A DNA stretch of 64,000 nt from assembly GCA_031374115.1 (NCBI GenBank), contig JANMNO010000071.1, forward strand, positions 1 through 64,000. The letters are read 5' to 3'. The translations under genes were made by a program, and so were the position numbers. The notes under the pieces are model-generated. The model did no database searches. It worked only from the letters and a program-made list of their open reading frames with translations, and had not been told where the DNA came from. The DNA is from JAKFWF01 sp031374115 (GTDB taxonomy: Bacteria; Pseudomonadota; Alphaproteobacteria; Rhizobiales; Hyphomicrobiaceae). Position 1 is the stretch's first letter, and each line of letters starts with the position of its first letter. Positions 42,784 to 51,634 of this stretch are shown here, one piece after another.

Positions 42784-43551
42784 ATGCCGGACGTTTCACA
42801 ACCTCAGATAGCTCTCATTACAGGCGCCTCGCGCCGAATCGGCCGTGCGATCGCGCTCGATCTTGCTAGCGCCGGTTGGTCGATCGCGCTTCATTATCGG
42901 AATTCACAAGCAGATGCTGCGACGCTTGCGGCCGACATCAGAGAGCTAGGCGTGACCGTTGCCATCCTCAGAGCAGACCTGGGCAAGCCGGCCGATGTGA
43001 TGAGCCTTGTCCCGCGGTGCACTGCAGCGCTCGGCCCGGTCACCTGTCTCGTCAACAATGCCTCTCTATTCGAGTTCGACGATCTCGCATCGCTGGATCT
43101 TAATACGCTCGAGGATCACCTTGCGGTGAATTTGACCGCGCCGATACTTCTTGCGCAGGCGTTCGCCGCTCAGCTTACAGCCGATACCACTGGCAACATC
43201 ATAAATATCATCGACCAGCGGGCGTGGGCATCGACGCCTGAGTTCTTTTCGTACACGCTTTCCAAGACCTCGCTTTGGTCGGCGACGCGGATGCTGGCGC
43301 AGGCCCTCAGCCCACGCATTCGCGTGAATGCGGTCGGCCCTGGTCCGACCTTGCGCAGTGCGCATCAACGCTCGGAAGATTTTGCGGCCGAAGCGGCATC
43401 GACCTTGCTCCGGCGTGGCACCGAACCGGAAGAGATCGCACAGGCGGTCCGCTTCATCCTTGACGCCCCGGCCATGACCGGTCAGATGATTGCACTTGAT
43501 GGCGGACAACATCTGCGATGGTTCTCGGAAGTCATGCCCAGCAGGCCATAA
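42784..43551 (+). CDS. FolM-like SDR, probable dihydromonapterin/pteridine reductase
   Basis: A 255-residue SDR from ATG 42784 (MPDVSQPQIALITGASRRIG). The cofactor loop is TGASRRIG, matching the TG-x3-R-x-G signature of PTR1/FolM pteridine reductases rather than the usual TG-x3-G-x-G. NNASLFEFDDL replaces the common NNAG, and the catalytic YTLSK lies near 161-165. The neighbour, overlapping by 34 bases, is folB, which makes dihydroneopterin-type products. So reduction of a dihydropterin to tetrahydromonapterin or tetrahydrofolate-like cofactors is likely. Confidence 0.8.
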   Translation: MPDVSQPQIALITGASRRIGRAIALDLASAGWSIALHYRNSQADAATLAADIRELGVTVAILRADLGKPADVMSLVPRCTAALGPVTCLVNNASLFEFDDLASLDLNTLEDHLAVNLTAPILLAQAFAAQLTADTTGNIINIIDQRAWASTPEFFSYTLSKTSLWSATRMLAQALSPRIRVNAVGPGPTLRSAHQRSEDFAAEAASTLLRRGTEPEEIAQAVRFILDAPAMTGQMIALDGGQHLRWFSEVMPSRP

Positions 43552-43988
43552 CAACAACGAGCGCCCTTTTGAACGCGATCGACCGCGACAGTGATTTCGA
43601 TGAGCCCGAGATTGTCTCTCGCGGTGGTCTTCGTCGAATTTTCGTGCGCGGCCTCGAGTTGATCGGCTCCATCGGCATCTATGAGCACGAAAAGCGTTAT
43701 GAGCAGCGTATCGTCGTGTCCGTGGATCTGGCGGTCGACGATCACTACGATGGACACTCGGATCGTATCGGGGACATTTACGATTACGACGAAGCAATCG
43801 TCGCCGTGAAGAACATCGTCGCCGCCGGCCACGTCAATCTGCTGGAGACTTTGGCAGAACGCATTGCCGAAGCCTGTCTCTCAAACCGTGATGTCGTGCG
43901 CATCGCGGTGCGTATCGAGAAACCTGACATCCTTCCCGATTGCCGCGCCGTAGGTATCGAAATCACGCGCAGTCGTTCACAACGCTGA
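43518..43988 (+). CDS. folB: dihydroneopterin aldolase
   Basis: Up to 156 residues. ATG 43518 overlaps the FolM-like gene; TTG 43569, after its stop, is the alternative and would remove 17 non-conserved residues. The FolB core is RIFVRGLELIGSIGIYEHEK (active-site Glu in the YEHEK turn). YDEAIVAVKNIVAAGHVNLLETLAERIAEACL and RIEKPDILPDCRAVGIEI, with the conserved EKP lysine, follow. It forms 6-hydroxymethyl-dihydropterin for folate synthesis. The folP and folK genes are not adjacent. Confidence 0.88.
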   Translation: MVLGSHAQQAITTTSALLNAIDRDSDFDEPEIVSRGGLRRIFVRGLELIGSIGIYEHEKRYEQRIVVSVDLAVDDHYDGHSDRIGDIYDYDEAIVAVKNIVAAGHVNLLETLAERIAEACLSNRDVVRIAVRIEKPDILPDCRAVGIEITRSRSQR

Positions 43989-44194
43989 GTTTTCTGCTCG
44001 ATTTCTGCCCTCCTGCCACAATCTCTCCTGGAAGTGCCCCCACTCGCGCCCCAAACGAAGTCCACTCTTCATGTTCGCCGCGGGGGTATTTGGCGATCGT
44101 TTAAACGCATCGTTAAGGTTAAGCCGATATTCGTTGGCTTGATGACGAATTGCGTAAACGTCGTCCCTGTTTTCGTAACTAGTCCGGGTGTCAC

Positions 44195-45424
44195 ATGATC
44201 AAGCGCTTTGGAGCCATTTCGCTTCTTTCACTCGTGTTTGCTGCCGGCAACGCGAACGCTGCCGGGCTTCCCCCCGTGAAGTCCAATGACAAGAACCCGG
44301 TGCCCTCGTGCGCGACACCCGGGCGATTGATGACCTACATCAGGGACCGCAACCCGAAGCTTGACCCCCGGTTTGAAACGATCGCCGCAGATTATATGCG
44401 CGTCGGACAAGAGCTGAAAATCCGATGGGATTACGCATTCTTCCAGATGATCGTCGAAACCGGCAGCTTGTCTTTCAAGAGCGATGGCCGCTCCGGCGAC
44501 GTCGCGCCGAAGCAGAACAACTTTGCCGGCCTCGGTGCCACCGGCAAGGGCGAACGTGGCGAGAGCTTCCCCGATGTGACGACCGGCGTCACCGCTCACC
44601 TTCAGCATCTCTTGATGTACGCTGGCGAAAAGGTCGCCGACCCGGTGGCTGAGCGCACCCGCAAAGTTCAAGAATGGGGGGTGCTGACATCCTGGCAAAA
44701 AGGCCTCAAGGGCCCAATCACCTTCACCGATCTGACCCGCAAGTGGGCACCAGGTGCCGGCGACTACGGCAGCAATATCGAAGCGACAGCAAAGCGGTTC
44801 TACGACGACACCTGCCGTAAGCCGGATCCAGCGCCAGAACTAATGGCAGCGGTCGATTTAAAATCAGACCCAAGAGTAGACAAAGTCGCAGCTGAAGCAC
44901 CCGTTGCCGAGAAAGTCTCGGGCGCCGACCTGGCGCGCCGCGCCATTGCCGAAGCGCGAGCCGACAGCAATTCAAAGCGCACGGCACTTGGCGCGGGCAA
45001 CATTGCAAAGTCGGCACAGCCTGCGCCCGAGACGGAGGCAGCAGCACCCTCACTTTCATCGATGCAACCGGCGGTCAACATCCTTAACGCACCCAAGGCT
45101 GAGGCACCGGAAAAAGCAGCACCCGATAAACCCGCCCCTGTGCAACAGGCCTCGGTCGGTGGACTAGGCAAACCCGCTGTACCGACGACAGCCGGCAAAT
45201 GCCGCGTATGGCAAGCGAGTTACGGCGGACAGAAGGCGATCATCATCCGGTCGAAGAGCGACGGGTATGTGAACTACACCGTGCTCGATGTGAACGAGGG
45301 CGTCGAGAAGCGCGAAGCCGAAGCCTACATCCAGGCCTACGCCAAGGGCGGCGAGCCGGTCGGCGAGTTCGGCTCGCAGAACCAGGCCCTTGATAAGGCA
45401 TTCGACCTCTGCCCGGAGGGCTGA
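44195..45424 (+). CDS. exported GH73 glucosaminidase-domain protein (first of a tandem pair)
   Basis: A 409-residue precursor with a signal peptide (1-22, cleavage near ANA-A). The glucosaminidase domain spans about 40-215, with probable catalytic Glu88 in FFQMIVETGSL and the family motif PKQNNFAGLGATG (about 100-112). A low-complexity Ala/Pro/Glu linker (about 215-320) and a C-terminal domain ending DLCPEG follow. The enzyme would cut the N-acetylglucosaminyl bond of peptidoglycan in the periplasm. The C-terminal domain, beginning CRVWQASYGGQKAIII, is shared with the next gene. The 206-base upstream region has clustered TTAA elements. Confidence 0.85.
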   Translation: MIKRFGAISLLSLVFAAGNANAAGLPPVKSNDKNPVPSCATPGRLMTYIRDRNPKLDPRFETIAADYMRVGQELKIRWDYAFFQMIVETGSLSFKSDGRSGDVAPKQNNFAGLGATGKGERGESFPDVTTGVTAHLQHLLMYAGEKVADPVAERTRKVQEWGVLTSWQKGLKGPITFTDLTRKWAPGAGDYGSNIEATAKRFYDDTCRKPDPAPELMAAVDLKSDPRVDKVAAEAPVAEKVSGADLARRAIAEARADSNSKRTALGAGNIAKSAQPAPETEAAAPSLSSMQPAVNILNAPKAEAPEKAAPDKPAPVQQASVGGLGKPAVPTTAGKCRVWQASYGGQKAIIIRSKSDGYVNYTVLDVNEGVEKREAEAYIQAYAKGGEPVGEFGSQNQALDKAFDLCPEG

Positions 45425-45449
45425 TCGAAGCCGCGCCGGTGAAACGACA

Positions 45450-46523
45450 ATGGGGATCTCCACATTGCTGGTACTGAAACGTCTCGGGCCGCGGGCCGGC
45501 ACGGCTGCCATGTCGCTAGCGGCGCTACTAGTGGCCACGGTCGCCGCCAGTGCCGCGCCTCCGGGCATCAGGACCAGCGATCAAAACCGCGTTCCTGCTT
45601 GCGTTACGCCGGAGCGCCTGATGGCGTTCCTCCGTGACCGCAACCCGAAGCTCGATGAACACTTCAACGACATCGCCGGCTGGTACAAGACCCATGGTGA
45701 TAAGTGGCGCGTTCGCTGGGACTATGCCTTCTACCAGATGATCATCGAAACCAATTACCTCTCGTACCGAACCGGCGGCGGGAGTTGGGGCGACGTCAAC
45801 CCAAAACAGAATAATTTCGCTGGCATTGGCACTACCGGCGGTGGCGTTCCCGGCGATGGCTATAAAGATGTCTCGACCGGTGTTCTGGCACAGATTCAGC
45901 ATCTTGTAGCCTACTCCGGCGAACGGATGGAAAGCCCCGTCGCCCCGCGTACCCAGCTCAAACAAGACGACATCATCGCCGCCTCGGCACGGTTAAAACG
46001 CAACGTCACATTTAGCGATCTCGCCGGCCGCTGGGCCGTGGACAGACGTTATGCGCGCTCGATCGAATCGATCGCCGAGCGCTTCCGCACAGCGCACTGC
46101 AGTGGCCGCAGTCCGATCCCCGACGCGCCTGTCGAGACGACAGCACGTGTTGCTGCAAAGGCTGCACCAAGACTTGTCCGCGAGCCGGTGCAGGTGGCGT
46201 TCCGCCAGCGTTCTAGCCTTGGTGGTGCGGATCTGCGCCCGGTCACGCCGGTCGAGCCAGCCGCCGCGACAGCAACCGCGGCGTGTAAAGTGCAGGTGGC
46301 GAGCTATGTCGGCAAGGCAGGCGCCAGCAAGGCGCTACTGATCAAGACCCAAGTCGAAAACGAGGTTCACTACACAGCGCTCCAGGTGCTTGATGGTTTC
46401 GAGCGCTCGATGGCGGATGGCTTCATCAAAACCCGGGCTCCCGGTGGCGCCATGGTCGCGCAATTCGAAACGAATGATGCGGCTCTCTCACGTGCTTATG
46501 AGCTGTGCCCGTCGGCGCGATGA
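45450..46523 (+). CDS. exported GH73 glucosaminidase-domain protein (second of a tandem pair)
   Basis: A 357-residue precursor from ATG 45450 (MGISTLLVLKRLG); an upstream ATG at 45390 would overlap the first copy. The signal segment is at about 16-36. The domain is closely alike the upstream gene: DRNPKLDEHFNDIAGW, RWDYAFYQMIIETN (Glu100), NPKQNNFAGIGTTG. The linker is shorter and the C-terminal domain is again similar (CKVQVASYVGKAG ... YELCPSAR), with paired cysteines at both ends. It lies 25 bases after the first copy, so the pair is a gene duplication in one operon. Confidence 0.85.
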   Translation: MGISTLLVLKRLGPRAGTAAMSLAALLVATVAASAAPPGIRTSDQNRVPACVTPERLMAFLRDRNPKLDEHFNDIAGWYKTHGDKWRVRWDYAFYQMIIETNYLSYRTGGGSWGDVNPKQNNFAGIGTTGGGVPGDGYKDVSTGVLAQIQHLVAYSGERMESPVAPRTQLKQDDIIAASARLKRNVTFSDLAGRWAVDRRYARSIESIAERFRTAHCSGRSPIPDAPVETTARVAAKAAPRLVREPVQVAFRQRSSLGGADLRPVTPVEPAAATATAACKVQVASYVGKAGASKALLIKTQVENEVHYTALQVLDGFERSMADGFIKTRAPGGAMVAQFETNDAALSRAYELCPSAR

Positions 46524-46533
46524 CGGCGCCTGC

Positions 46534-47454
46534 CTACCCACGCCTGACCGCGAACGCGACACCGGCGACCGTGATCGCCATGCCAGCCATCTGCACGAGC
46601 GTCAGCGTTTCGCCGAACAGCAAATAGGCCTCGACGGCGACCGTGACCGGCACCAGGTAGATCAGGCTTGCTGCCTTCGACACCGCACCACTGCGCACCA
46701 GCATGAGGAACAACGCGCCAGCGCCGATCGAAAGCGCGATAACCGACCAGACAAGCACGGCAAGCGTTACCCAGTTCCACTCCAGCCGCAGGTCTTCGGT
46801 GAGGATCGCAACAGGCAAAGTCGCGGCGAGCCCGCTCAGCAGCTGGATGGGCGTCAACGTGCGAAGATCGCAAGTGGCAAGGAACTTCTTCTGATGGATC
46901 GAGGCCAGCGTGAACGTCACCATCGCCAGGATGTTGAAGCCGAGCGCCACGCTGATTTCCGACAAGTCGCCAGGTGCCACACTCGCAAGCTTCGGCTGCA
47001 ATACGAGAGCGATACCCCCGGTCGCCAGAGAGATGCCGATCCACTGTACCCATGATATGCGCTCATTGAGAAAGATCGGTGCCAGCAGCGCTGTCAGCAG
47101 CGGCTGCACAGCGGCAATCAATCCCGAGATACCCGCCGGCACACCGTGCGCAATCGCGTACCAAACGCCGGCGAAATAAAACCCGACGCCGAAGATTCCC
47201 GATATCAGCATGTGTCCGAATTCGCCCAAGCTGGACGGCCATCGCGCACCGGACGCAAAGGCGTAAGTCACCAACAGCAACGCTGCGGCGGCATAGCGCA
47301 CGCACAAGAACGTCAGGGGATCGGCATACGGTGCAATTGCGCGCGCGACGATCCAGCCCGTCGACCATAGGAAGACGAACAGCGCGGGCGCGATCCGCAG
47401 AAGCAAAGGCGACGTTGTGGGCATGAACCGGGTCGGTTGAGGTGGCAGCGACAT
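46534..47454 (-). CDS. EamA/DMT family transporter
   Basis: About 306 residues; candidate starts at 47484, 47466, 47454 and 47424 all precede the first helix, and 47454 (MSLPPQPTRFMP) is my choice. Ten hydrophobic helices in two EamA repeats: LFVFLWSTGWIVARAIAPYA (first helix), SGIFGVGFYFAGVWYAIAHG, and LLFGETLTLVQMAGMAITVA near the C-terminus. It resembles the group that exports amino-acid-like metabolites and is more distant from the two EamA genes at 16-19 kb. It converges on the second GH73 gene. Confidence 0.87.
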   Translation of the reverse strand: MSLPPQPTRFMPTTSPLLLRIAPALFVFLWSTGWIVARAIAPYADPLTFLCVRYAAAALLLVTYAFASGARWPSSLGEFGHMLISGIFGVGFYFAGVWYAIAHGVPAGISGLIAAVQPLLTALLAPIFLNERISWVQWIGISLATGGIALVLQPKLASVAPGDLSEISVALGFNILAMVTFTLASIHQKKFLATCDLRTLTPIQLLSGLAATLPVAILTEDLRLEWNWVTLAVLVWSVIALSIGAGALFLMLVRSGAVSKAASLIYLVPVTVAVEAYLLFGETLTLVQMAGMAITVAGVAFAVRRG

Positions 47455-47542
47455 ATCGCACACCATCGCGATTCTCTCGCGCACGACAAACGCGCATCCC
47501 CAGCGCGATCAGCGCATGACGGAACGCGCCAGCTGCAACGCT

Positions 47543-48685
47543 TCACCGATTCGCGACCAACGCCCGTTCCAGATCCGCGATTAGGTCGCCGACGCTTTCG
47601 ACGCCGACGGAGAGACGCAGCAGATCTGGCGGGCAGGGGCTTGTCGGGCCCTCGATCGAGGCGCGATGCTCGATCAAACTCTCCACGCCGCCGAGCGATG
47701 TCGCGCGTTTCCACACCTGCACATTGGCGGCGGTGCGGATCGCTGCCTCGACGCCGCCATGGACGCGGATTGAAAGCATGCCACCGAAACCGCTCGACAT
47801 CTGGCGTTTGGCGATCTCATGCCCCGGATGGCTAGCCAGACCTGGATAAAGCGCGCTCGCCACCCGCTGGTGCTTGGCAAAGTGCTGCGCGATCGCCATC
47901 GCCGCGTTCGACTGATGCCGCACACGCAAGTGCAGCGTGCGCATGCCACGCATCAGCAAAAACGCTTCGAACGGTCCGAGCACCGCACCAACGTCACGAC
48001 GCACGGCGGCGGTGCGCTCGAACAATGCATCCTTCGTCTTGAACGTCAGCGAACCGGCGATCACGTCGGAGTGTCCGTTCAGATACTTGGTCGCCGCATG
48101 CATCACGACGTCGGCGCCATGCTCGATCGGTCGCGTGATCACCGGTGACGACACCGTCGAGTCGACCGCGACGACCGCGCCCGCTGCATGCGCGATTTTG
48201 CATACGGCCGCGATATCGGTGATCGCCCACGTCGGGTTGGATGGAGTTTCGAGCCAAACGCATCGGGTTTTGCCAGCGACCACCGCAGACTTCAGCGCAT
48301 CTAGATCGCTGTTGTCGAAGAACGTGGCGGTGAGACCCAAGGCTGGTGCGAATTCGATCAGCCAGCGGCGCAAGCCCCAGTACATCACGTTCGGCGCGAC
48401 GATGTGAGCGGGCCGCTCAAGGGCCAGGAATAATGCGGTTGCAGCCGCCATGCCGGATCCGAGAAGAAGCGTCGACGCACCGCCTTCTAACCGGTTGAGG
48501 ACATCCTCGGCCATGCGCACGGTCGGCGTGTCGGGGCGGGCGTAAACATACCCCTTCGGATAGGCGTTATCGGGTTCGCGCTCAAATGTCGTGCTGATGT
48601 GGATCGGCGGTACGATGGCGCCCGATAGCGGTTCGATCAATCCGCCACCCTGGGCCGCAAATGTTTCGGGGCTGACCGGCTTCAT
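47543..48685 (-). CDS. Cys/Met metabolism PLP-dependent enzyme (cystathionine gamma-synthase/beta-lyase-like)
   Basis: A 380-residue fold-type I PLP enzyme from ATG 48685 (MKPVSPETFAAQGG). Characteristic motifs are PPIHISTTFER, YARPDTPTVRMAEDVLNRLEGG, LETPSNPTWAITDIAA, VDSTVSSPVITRP (cofactor Asp175) and ATKYLNGHSDVIAGS with Schiff-base Lys200. The frame stays open upstream to 49432, but the extra 249 codons lie antisense to the TPR gene and are unlike the family. Reaction type (gamma-synthase, beta-lyase or aminotransferase) cannot be fixed by eye. Confidence 0.9.
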   Translation of the reverse strand: MKPVSPETFAAQGGGLIEPLSGAIVPPIHISTTFEREPDNAYPKGYVYARPDTPTVRMAEDVLNRLEGGASTLLLGSGMAAATALFLALERPAHIVAPNVMYWGLRRWLIEFAPALGLTATFFDNSDLDALKSAVVAGKTRCVWLETPSNPTWAITDIAAVCKIAHAAGAVVAVDSTVSSPVITRPIEHGADVVMHAATKYLNGHSDVIAGSLTFKTKDALFERTAAVRRDVGAVLGPFEAFLLMRGMRTLHLRVRHQSNAAMAIAQHFAKHQRVASALYPGLASHPGHEIAKRQMSSGFGGMLSIRVHGGVEAAIRTAANVQVWKRATSLGGVESLIEHRASIEGPTSPCPPDLLRLSVGVESVGDLIADLERALVANR

Positions 48686-48822
48686 GGTGGGCGTCCTTGT
48701 GTTCTTCCATCGTGTAGGTCGTCTCGCATATCGGATCTGGCGCGTCATCTCAACGAGCTTGACCAACCTGGGCTCCGCGACCTTAACTCGTGTATCGCCA
48801 GAAAAGAAACGCCGAGGCGTCA

Positions 48823-50136
48823 ATGCTAACCGATCGATATGGCCTCCAGCTTGCGACCGCATCCGATGTCGCTGCTGCCAGCTACCGGGAGGGCGTCGAT
48901 TTGGTGTTGAGTGCCTGGCCGGGAGCGGGGGAGCGTCTCGAGGCGGCAATCGCAGCCGACCCGTCATTCGCGCTCGCACACATCGCACGAGCCAGAGTGC
49001 ACCAGATGCGTGCCGAGGGCACAGCTGCCCGCACAAGTGCGCAGCAAGCCCGCGCCTTGGCACTCGCCGCGAGCACTCGCGAACAAAGCCACACCAACGT
49101 GCTCGCGTTAAACATCGAAGGTCAATCGGCCGCAGCAATTTTGGCAGCCGAGCAGCATCTGGAAGCTTGGCCGCGCGATGCTCTCGTATTGTCGCTGCTG
49201 CTCGGCGCATTCGGGCTCTATGCTTTTTCCGGTCGTGCCGATCACGATGCCGCACGGGTTGCCATCTGCGAACGGCATGCGCGCCACTATGGTCAGGATT
49301 GGTGGTTTTTGACCTACCTAGGATGGTCGCATACGGAAGCGGGCAATACCGGAGCTGGCCGAGCGCTCGCTGAACGCGCACTCGAATTGCGCCGCCAGAA
49401 TGCGAATGCGGCGCATGCGCTGTCGCACGCATTGTTCGAGCAGGGTGAGGCGCTGGTCTGCCAGAACTTCCTCAACGATTGGATGCCCGGTTACGACCGC
49501 ACCGGCATTCTCAACGGTCACCTGTGCTGGCACTTGTCGCTCATTGCTCTCGAACAGGGTGATGTCGATTCAGCCATGAAACTATACGAGGAGCGGATCA
49601 GGCCGTCGGTTTCGCATGCGGCGCCACTCAATGCCTTTACCGATTCGGCCTCGTTACTGTGGCGCGCCGGTTTGAGCTCCGGCGATGGGATCGGGCCGCG
49701 ATGGGATGAAACATCGACCTACGCTGCGCAGATGTTCCCGAACGCGGGTCTAGCTTTTGCAGATGTACATCATGCATTGGTGGCTGCAGGGAGCGGAAAC
49801 ACCGAAGCAACGAACGCCCGGCTGGCTCAACTTCGCGCACTGCAGGCCAAGGGCCGCTTGCCTGCTGGTGCCGTCGTCGTCAACTTGTCACGCGGCTTGC
49901 AAGCATTTGCGGCAGGCGACTACAAAACCGCGATCGCAGCATTGGAGGCAGTAATATCCGACACGGTATGCATCGGTGGCAGTCACGCTCAACGCGAGCT
50001 GATCGAAGACACTTTGATCGTCGCGTATCTGCGCGGTGGCTCCCCGGAAAAGGCGCGTGCGACGATCGATCAGCGGCTTCATCGGCGGCCATCGGCGCGG
50101 GATGCAGCGTGGCGCGCACAGACCACGGCTGGCTGA
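48823..50136 (+). CDS. tetratricopeptide-repeat protein of the TTC38 type
   Basis: A 437-residue soluble protein from ATG 48823 (MLTDRYGLQLATAS). It begins with the helical YREGVDLVLSAWPGAGERLEAAI unit typical of TTC38 homologues. About ten helix-turn-helix repeats follow (AHIARARVHQMRAEG, FLTYLGWSHTEAGNTGAGRA, NAAHALSHALFEQGEA, LCWHLSLIALEQGDVDSAMKLYEE). Family members are scaffold-like; no function is established. It is divergent from the PLP gene at 48685 with a 137-base gap, and 42 bases before the SDR at 50179. Confidence 0.8.
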   Translation: MLTDRYGLQLATASDVAAASYREGVDLVLSAWPGAGERLEAAIAADPSFALAHIARARVHQMRAEGTAARTSAQQARALALAASTREQSHTNVLALNIEGQSAAAILAAEQHLEAWPRDALVLSLLLGAFGLYAFSGRADHDAARVAICERHARHYGQDWWFLTYLGWSHTEAGNTGAGRALAERALELRRQNANAAHALSHALFEQGEALVCQNFLNDWMPGYDRTGILNGHLCWHLSLIALEQGDVDSAMKLYEERIRPSVSHAAPLNAFTDSASLLWRAGLSSGDGIGPRWDETSTYAAQMFPNAGLAFADVHHALVAAGSGNTEATNARLAQLRALQAKGRLPAGAVVVNLSRGLQAFAAGDYKTAIAALEAVISDTVCIGGSHAQRELIEDTLIVAYLRGGSPEKARATIDQRLHRRPSARDAAWRAQTTAG

Positions 50137-50178
50137 TCCCCCTTCCACCATCGCCTCGGCGCAGCTATTCGCTACTGC

Positions 50179-51009
50179 ATGAAAACACCCGACCGTTCGA
50201 TTCTCATCACCGGTTGCTCCACCGGCATCGGTTTTGCCGCCGCGCGCGATCTCAAGCAACGCGGCTGGCGTGTGCTCGCGACGGCACGCAAGCCGGGCGA
50301 TATCGCGCGCCTCTCCGGCCTGGGGCTAGAGGTTCTGCCTTTGGAGATGGCGGACCCGGCTTCGATCGGGGCATGCGCCGCTCGGGCGTTGGACATGACC
50401 GATAGCAAACTTGGCGCGCTCTTTTCCAACGCCGCCTATGGCCAAGTTGGCGCCGTTGAAGATCTGACAGCAGACGTTCTGCGCCAGCAGTTCGAGGTCA
50501 ACGTCATCGGCCTGCATGATCTCACGCAACGTCTGATACCCTCGATGCGCGCCAATGGCGCCGGGCGAATCGTGCAGTGCTCATCAGTCCTCGGCTTGAT
50601 GTCGGCGCCCTATCGCGGCGCATATTGCGCATCCAAGTTCGCACTCGAGGGTTTGACTGATGCAATGCGAATGGAATTACACGGCACCGGGATCCACGTT
50701 TCGCTGATCGAACCGGGACCGATAAGGACAGAGTTTCTGCCGACCGCCTTGGCGATGTTTCGCGCCAAAGTCGACATCGAGAATTCTCCGCACCGGGACA
50801 ACTACAAACGGCGACTGGCGTCGATGGAGACTGGCGGCAAGACCACATTCAAACTCGAACCTGAAGCGGTCGTCCGGCAACTTATCCGCGCGCTCGAAGC
50901 CCCCCGACCCAAACCGCGCTATTTCGTGACCGCCCCGACGTATATTGCAAACATTCTCAAGCGTTCCCTGCCGACTATCATCCTCGATCGGTTTGCGCGC
51001 GGGCAGTAA
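50179..51009 (+). CDS. SDR family oxidoreductase
   Basis: A 276-residue classical SDR. The cofactor loop is TGCSTGIG near 11-18, NAAYG (NNAG replaced by SNAAYG), catalytic Ser in CSSVLGLMSA, and YCASKFALEGL with the Tyr/Lys pair. ATARKPG after beta-2 suggests NADP preference. The C-terminus is basic and aromatic, as in lipid/retinol-type SDRs (PRYFVTAPTYIANILKRSL). It is followed by a MaoC hydratase after 95 bases, which suggests an acyl-CoA or lipid role, but the pair may not share a transcript. Confidence 0.87.
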   Translation: MKTPDRSILITGCSTGIGFAAARDLKQRGWRVLATARKPGDIARLSGLGLEVLPLEMADPASIGACAARALDMTDSKLGALFSNAAYGQVGAVEDLTADVLRQQFEVNVIGLHDLTQRLIPSMRANGAGRIVQCSSVLGLMSAPYRGAYCASKFALEGLTDAMRMELHGTGIHVSLIEPGPIRTEFLPTALAMFRAKVDIENSPHRDNYKRRLASMETGGKTTFKLEPEAVVRQLIRALEAPRPKPRYFVTAPTYIANILKRSLPTIILDRFARGQ

Positions 51010-51104
51010 AATCCTGTTCCCGGTTACTCCCTCTTGCTGCGGTGCAATACCACAGTTAGGCTCGACCGCTGGGTTAGCAGATATCGGACAACTAGGATTT
51101 TCAC

Positions 51105-51542
51105 ATGACGATGATGATGCGCAAAAGCTACGCCTTCGAAGACCTCGAAGAGGGCATGGAGGCAACCGTCCAGCGCATCGTCAGCCAAGGCGATATATCA
51201 TCGTTCGCCGATGTCAGCGGCGACAAGAACCCGCTGCACCTCGATCCGAACTTCGCTGCAAAGACAATGTTTGGCGGCTGCATCGCACATGGCATGCTGA
51301 CCGCTAGCTATATCTCTGCGGCTTTCGCCATGGAATTGCCCGGTCCCGGCGCGATTTATATTTCGCAAACGCTCAATTTCAAGGGGCCGGTACGTGTCGG
51401 AGATAAAGTTTTGACGAAAGTCACGGTCGCCGAATTGTTTCCAGCAAAGCGCCGCGCGCGGTTTGATTGTGCGTGCTTCGTCAACGGTCGTGAAGTTCTA
51501 ACCGGCGAAGCAATTTTAATGGTGCCCGCGCGGCCGGGCTAG
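51105..51542 (+). CDS. MaoC family dehydratase ((R)-specific enoyl-CoA hydratase-like)
   Basis: A 145-residue single hot-dog protein. The hydratase motif FADVSGDKNPLHLDPNFA carries the catalytic Asp/His pair, and GCIAHGMLTASYISAAF completes the substrate tunnel. It hydrates trans-2-enoyl-CoA to (R)-3-hydroxyacyl-CoA, as PhaJ does, for PHA or short-chain metabolism. Start at 51105 or at one of the next ATG codons (MTMMMRKSY). The neighbours are an SDR upstream and a TPR protein downstream. Confidence 0.85.
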   Translation: MTMMMRKSYAFEDLEEGMEATVQRIVSQGDISSFADVSGDKNPLHLDPNFAAKTMFGGCIAHGMLTASYISAAFAMELPGPGAIYISQTLNFKGPVRVGDKVLTKVTVAELFPAKRRARFDCACFVNGREVLTGEAILMVPARPG

Positions 51543-51634
51543 ATTTGCTCTTTTGTGGAAGCCAGCTTGCCCTGACTGACGAATGCTGCCCCGCCGGACG
51601 GTGTATCTGAGAACTTGCCGCTGCTCGATCGAGG

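Noticed and set aside
48686..49432. Open extension upstream of the Cys/Met PLP gene that would give a 629-aa protein
   Set aside because: The extra 249 codons are antisense to the TPR gene, Arg/Pro/His-rich and unlike the family; the ATG at 48685 gives the normal length.
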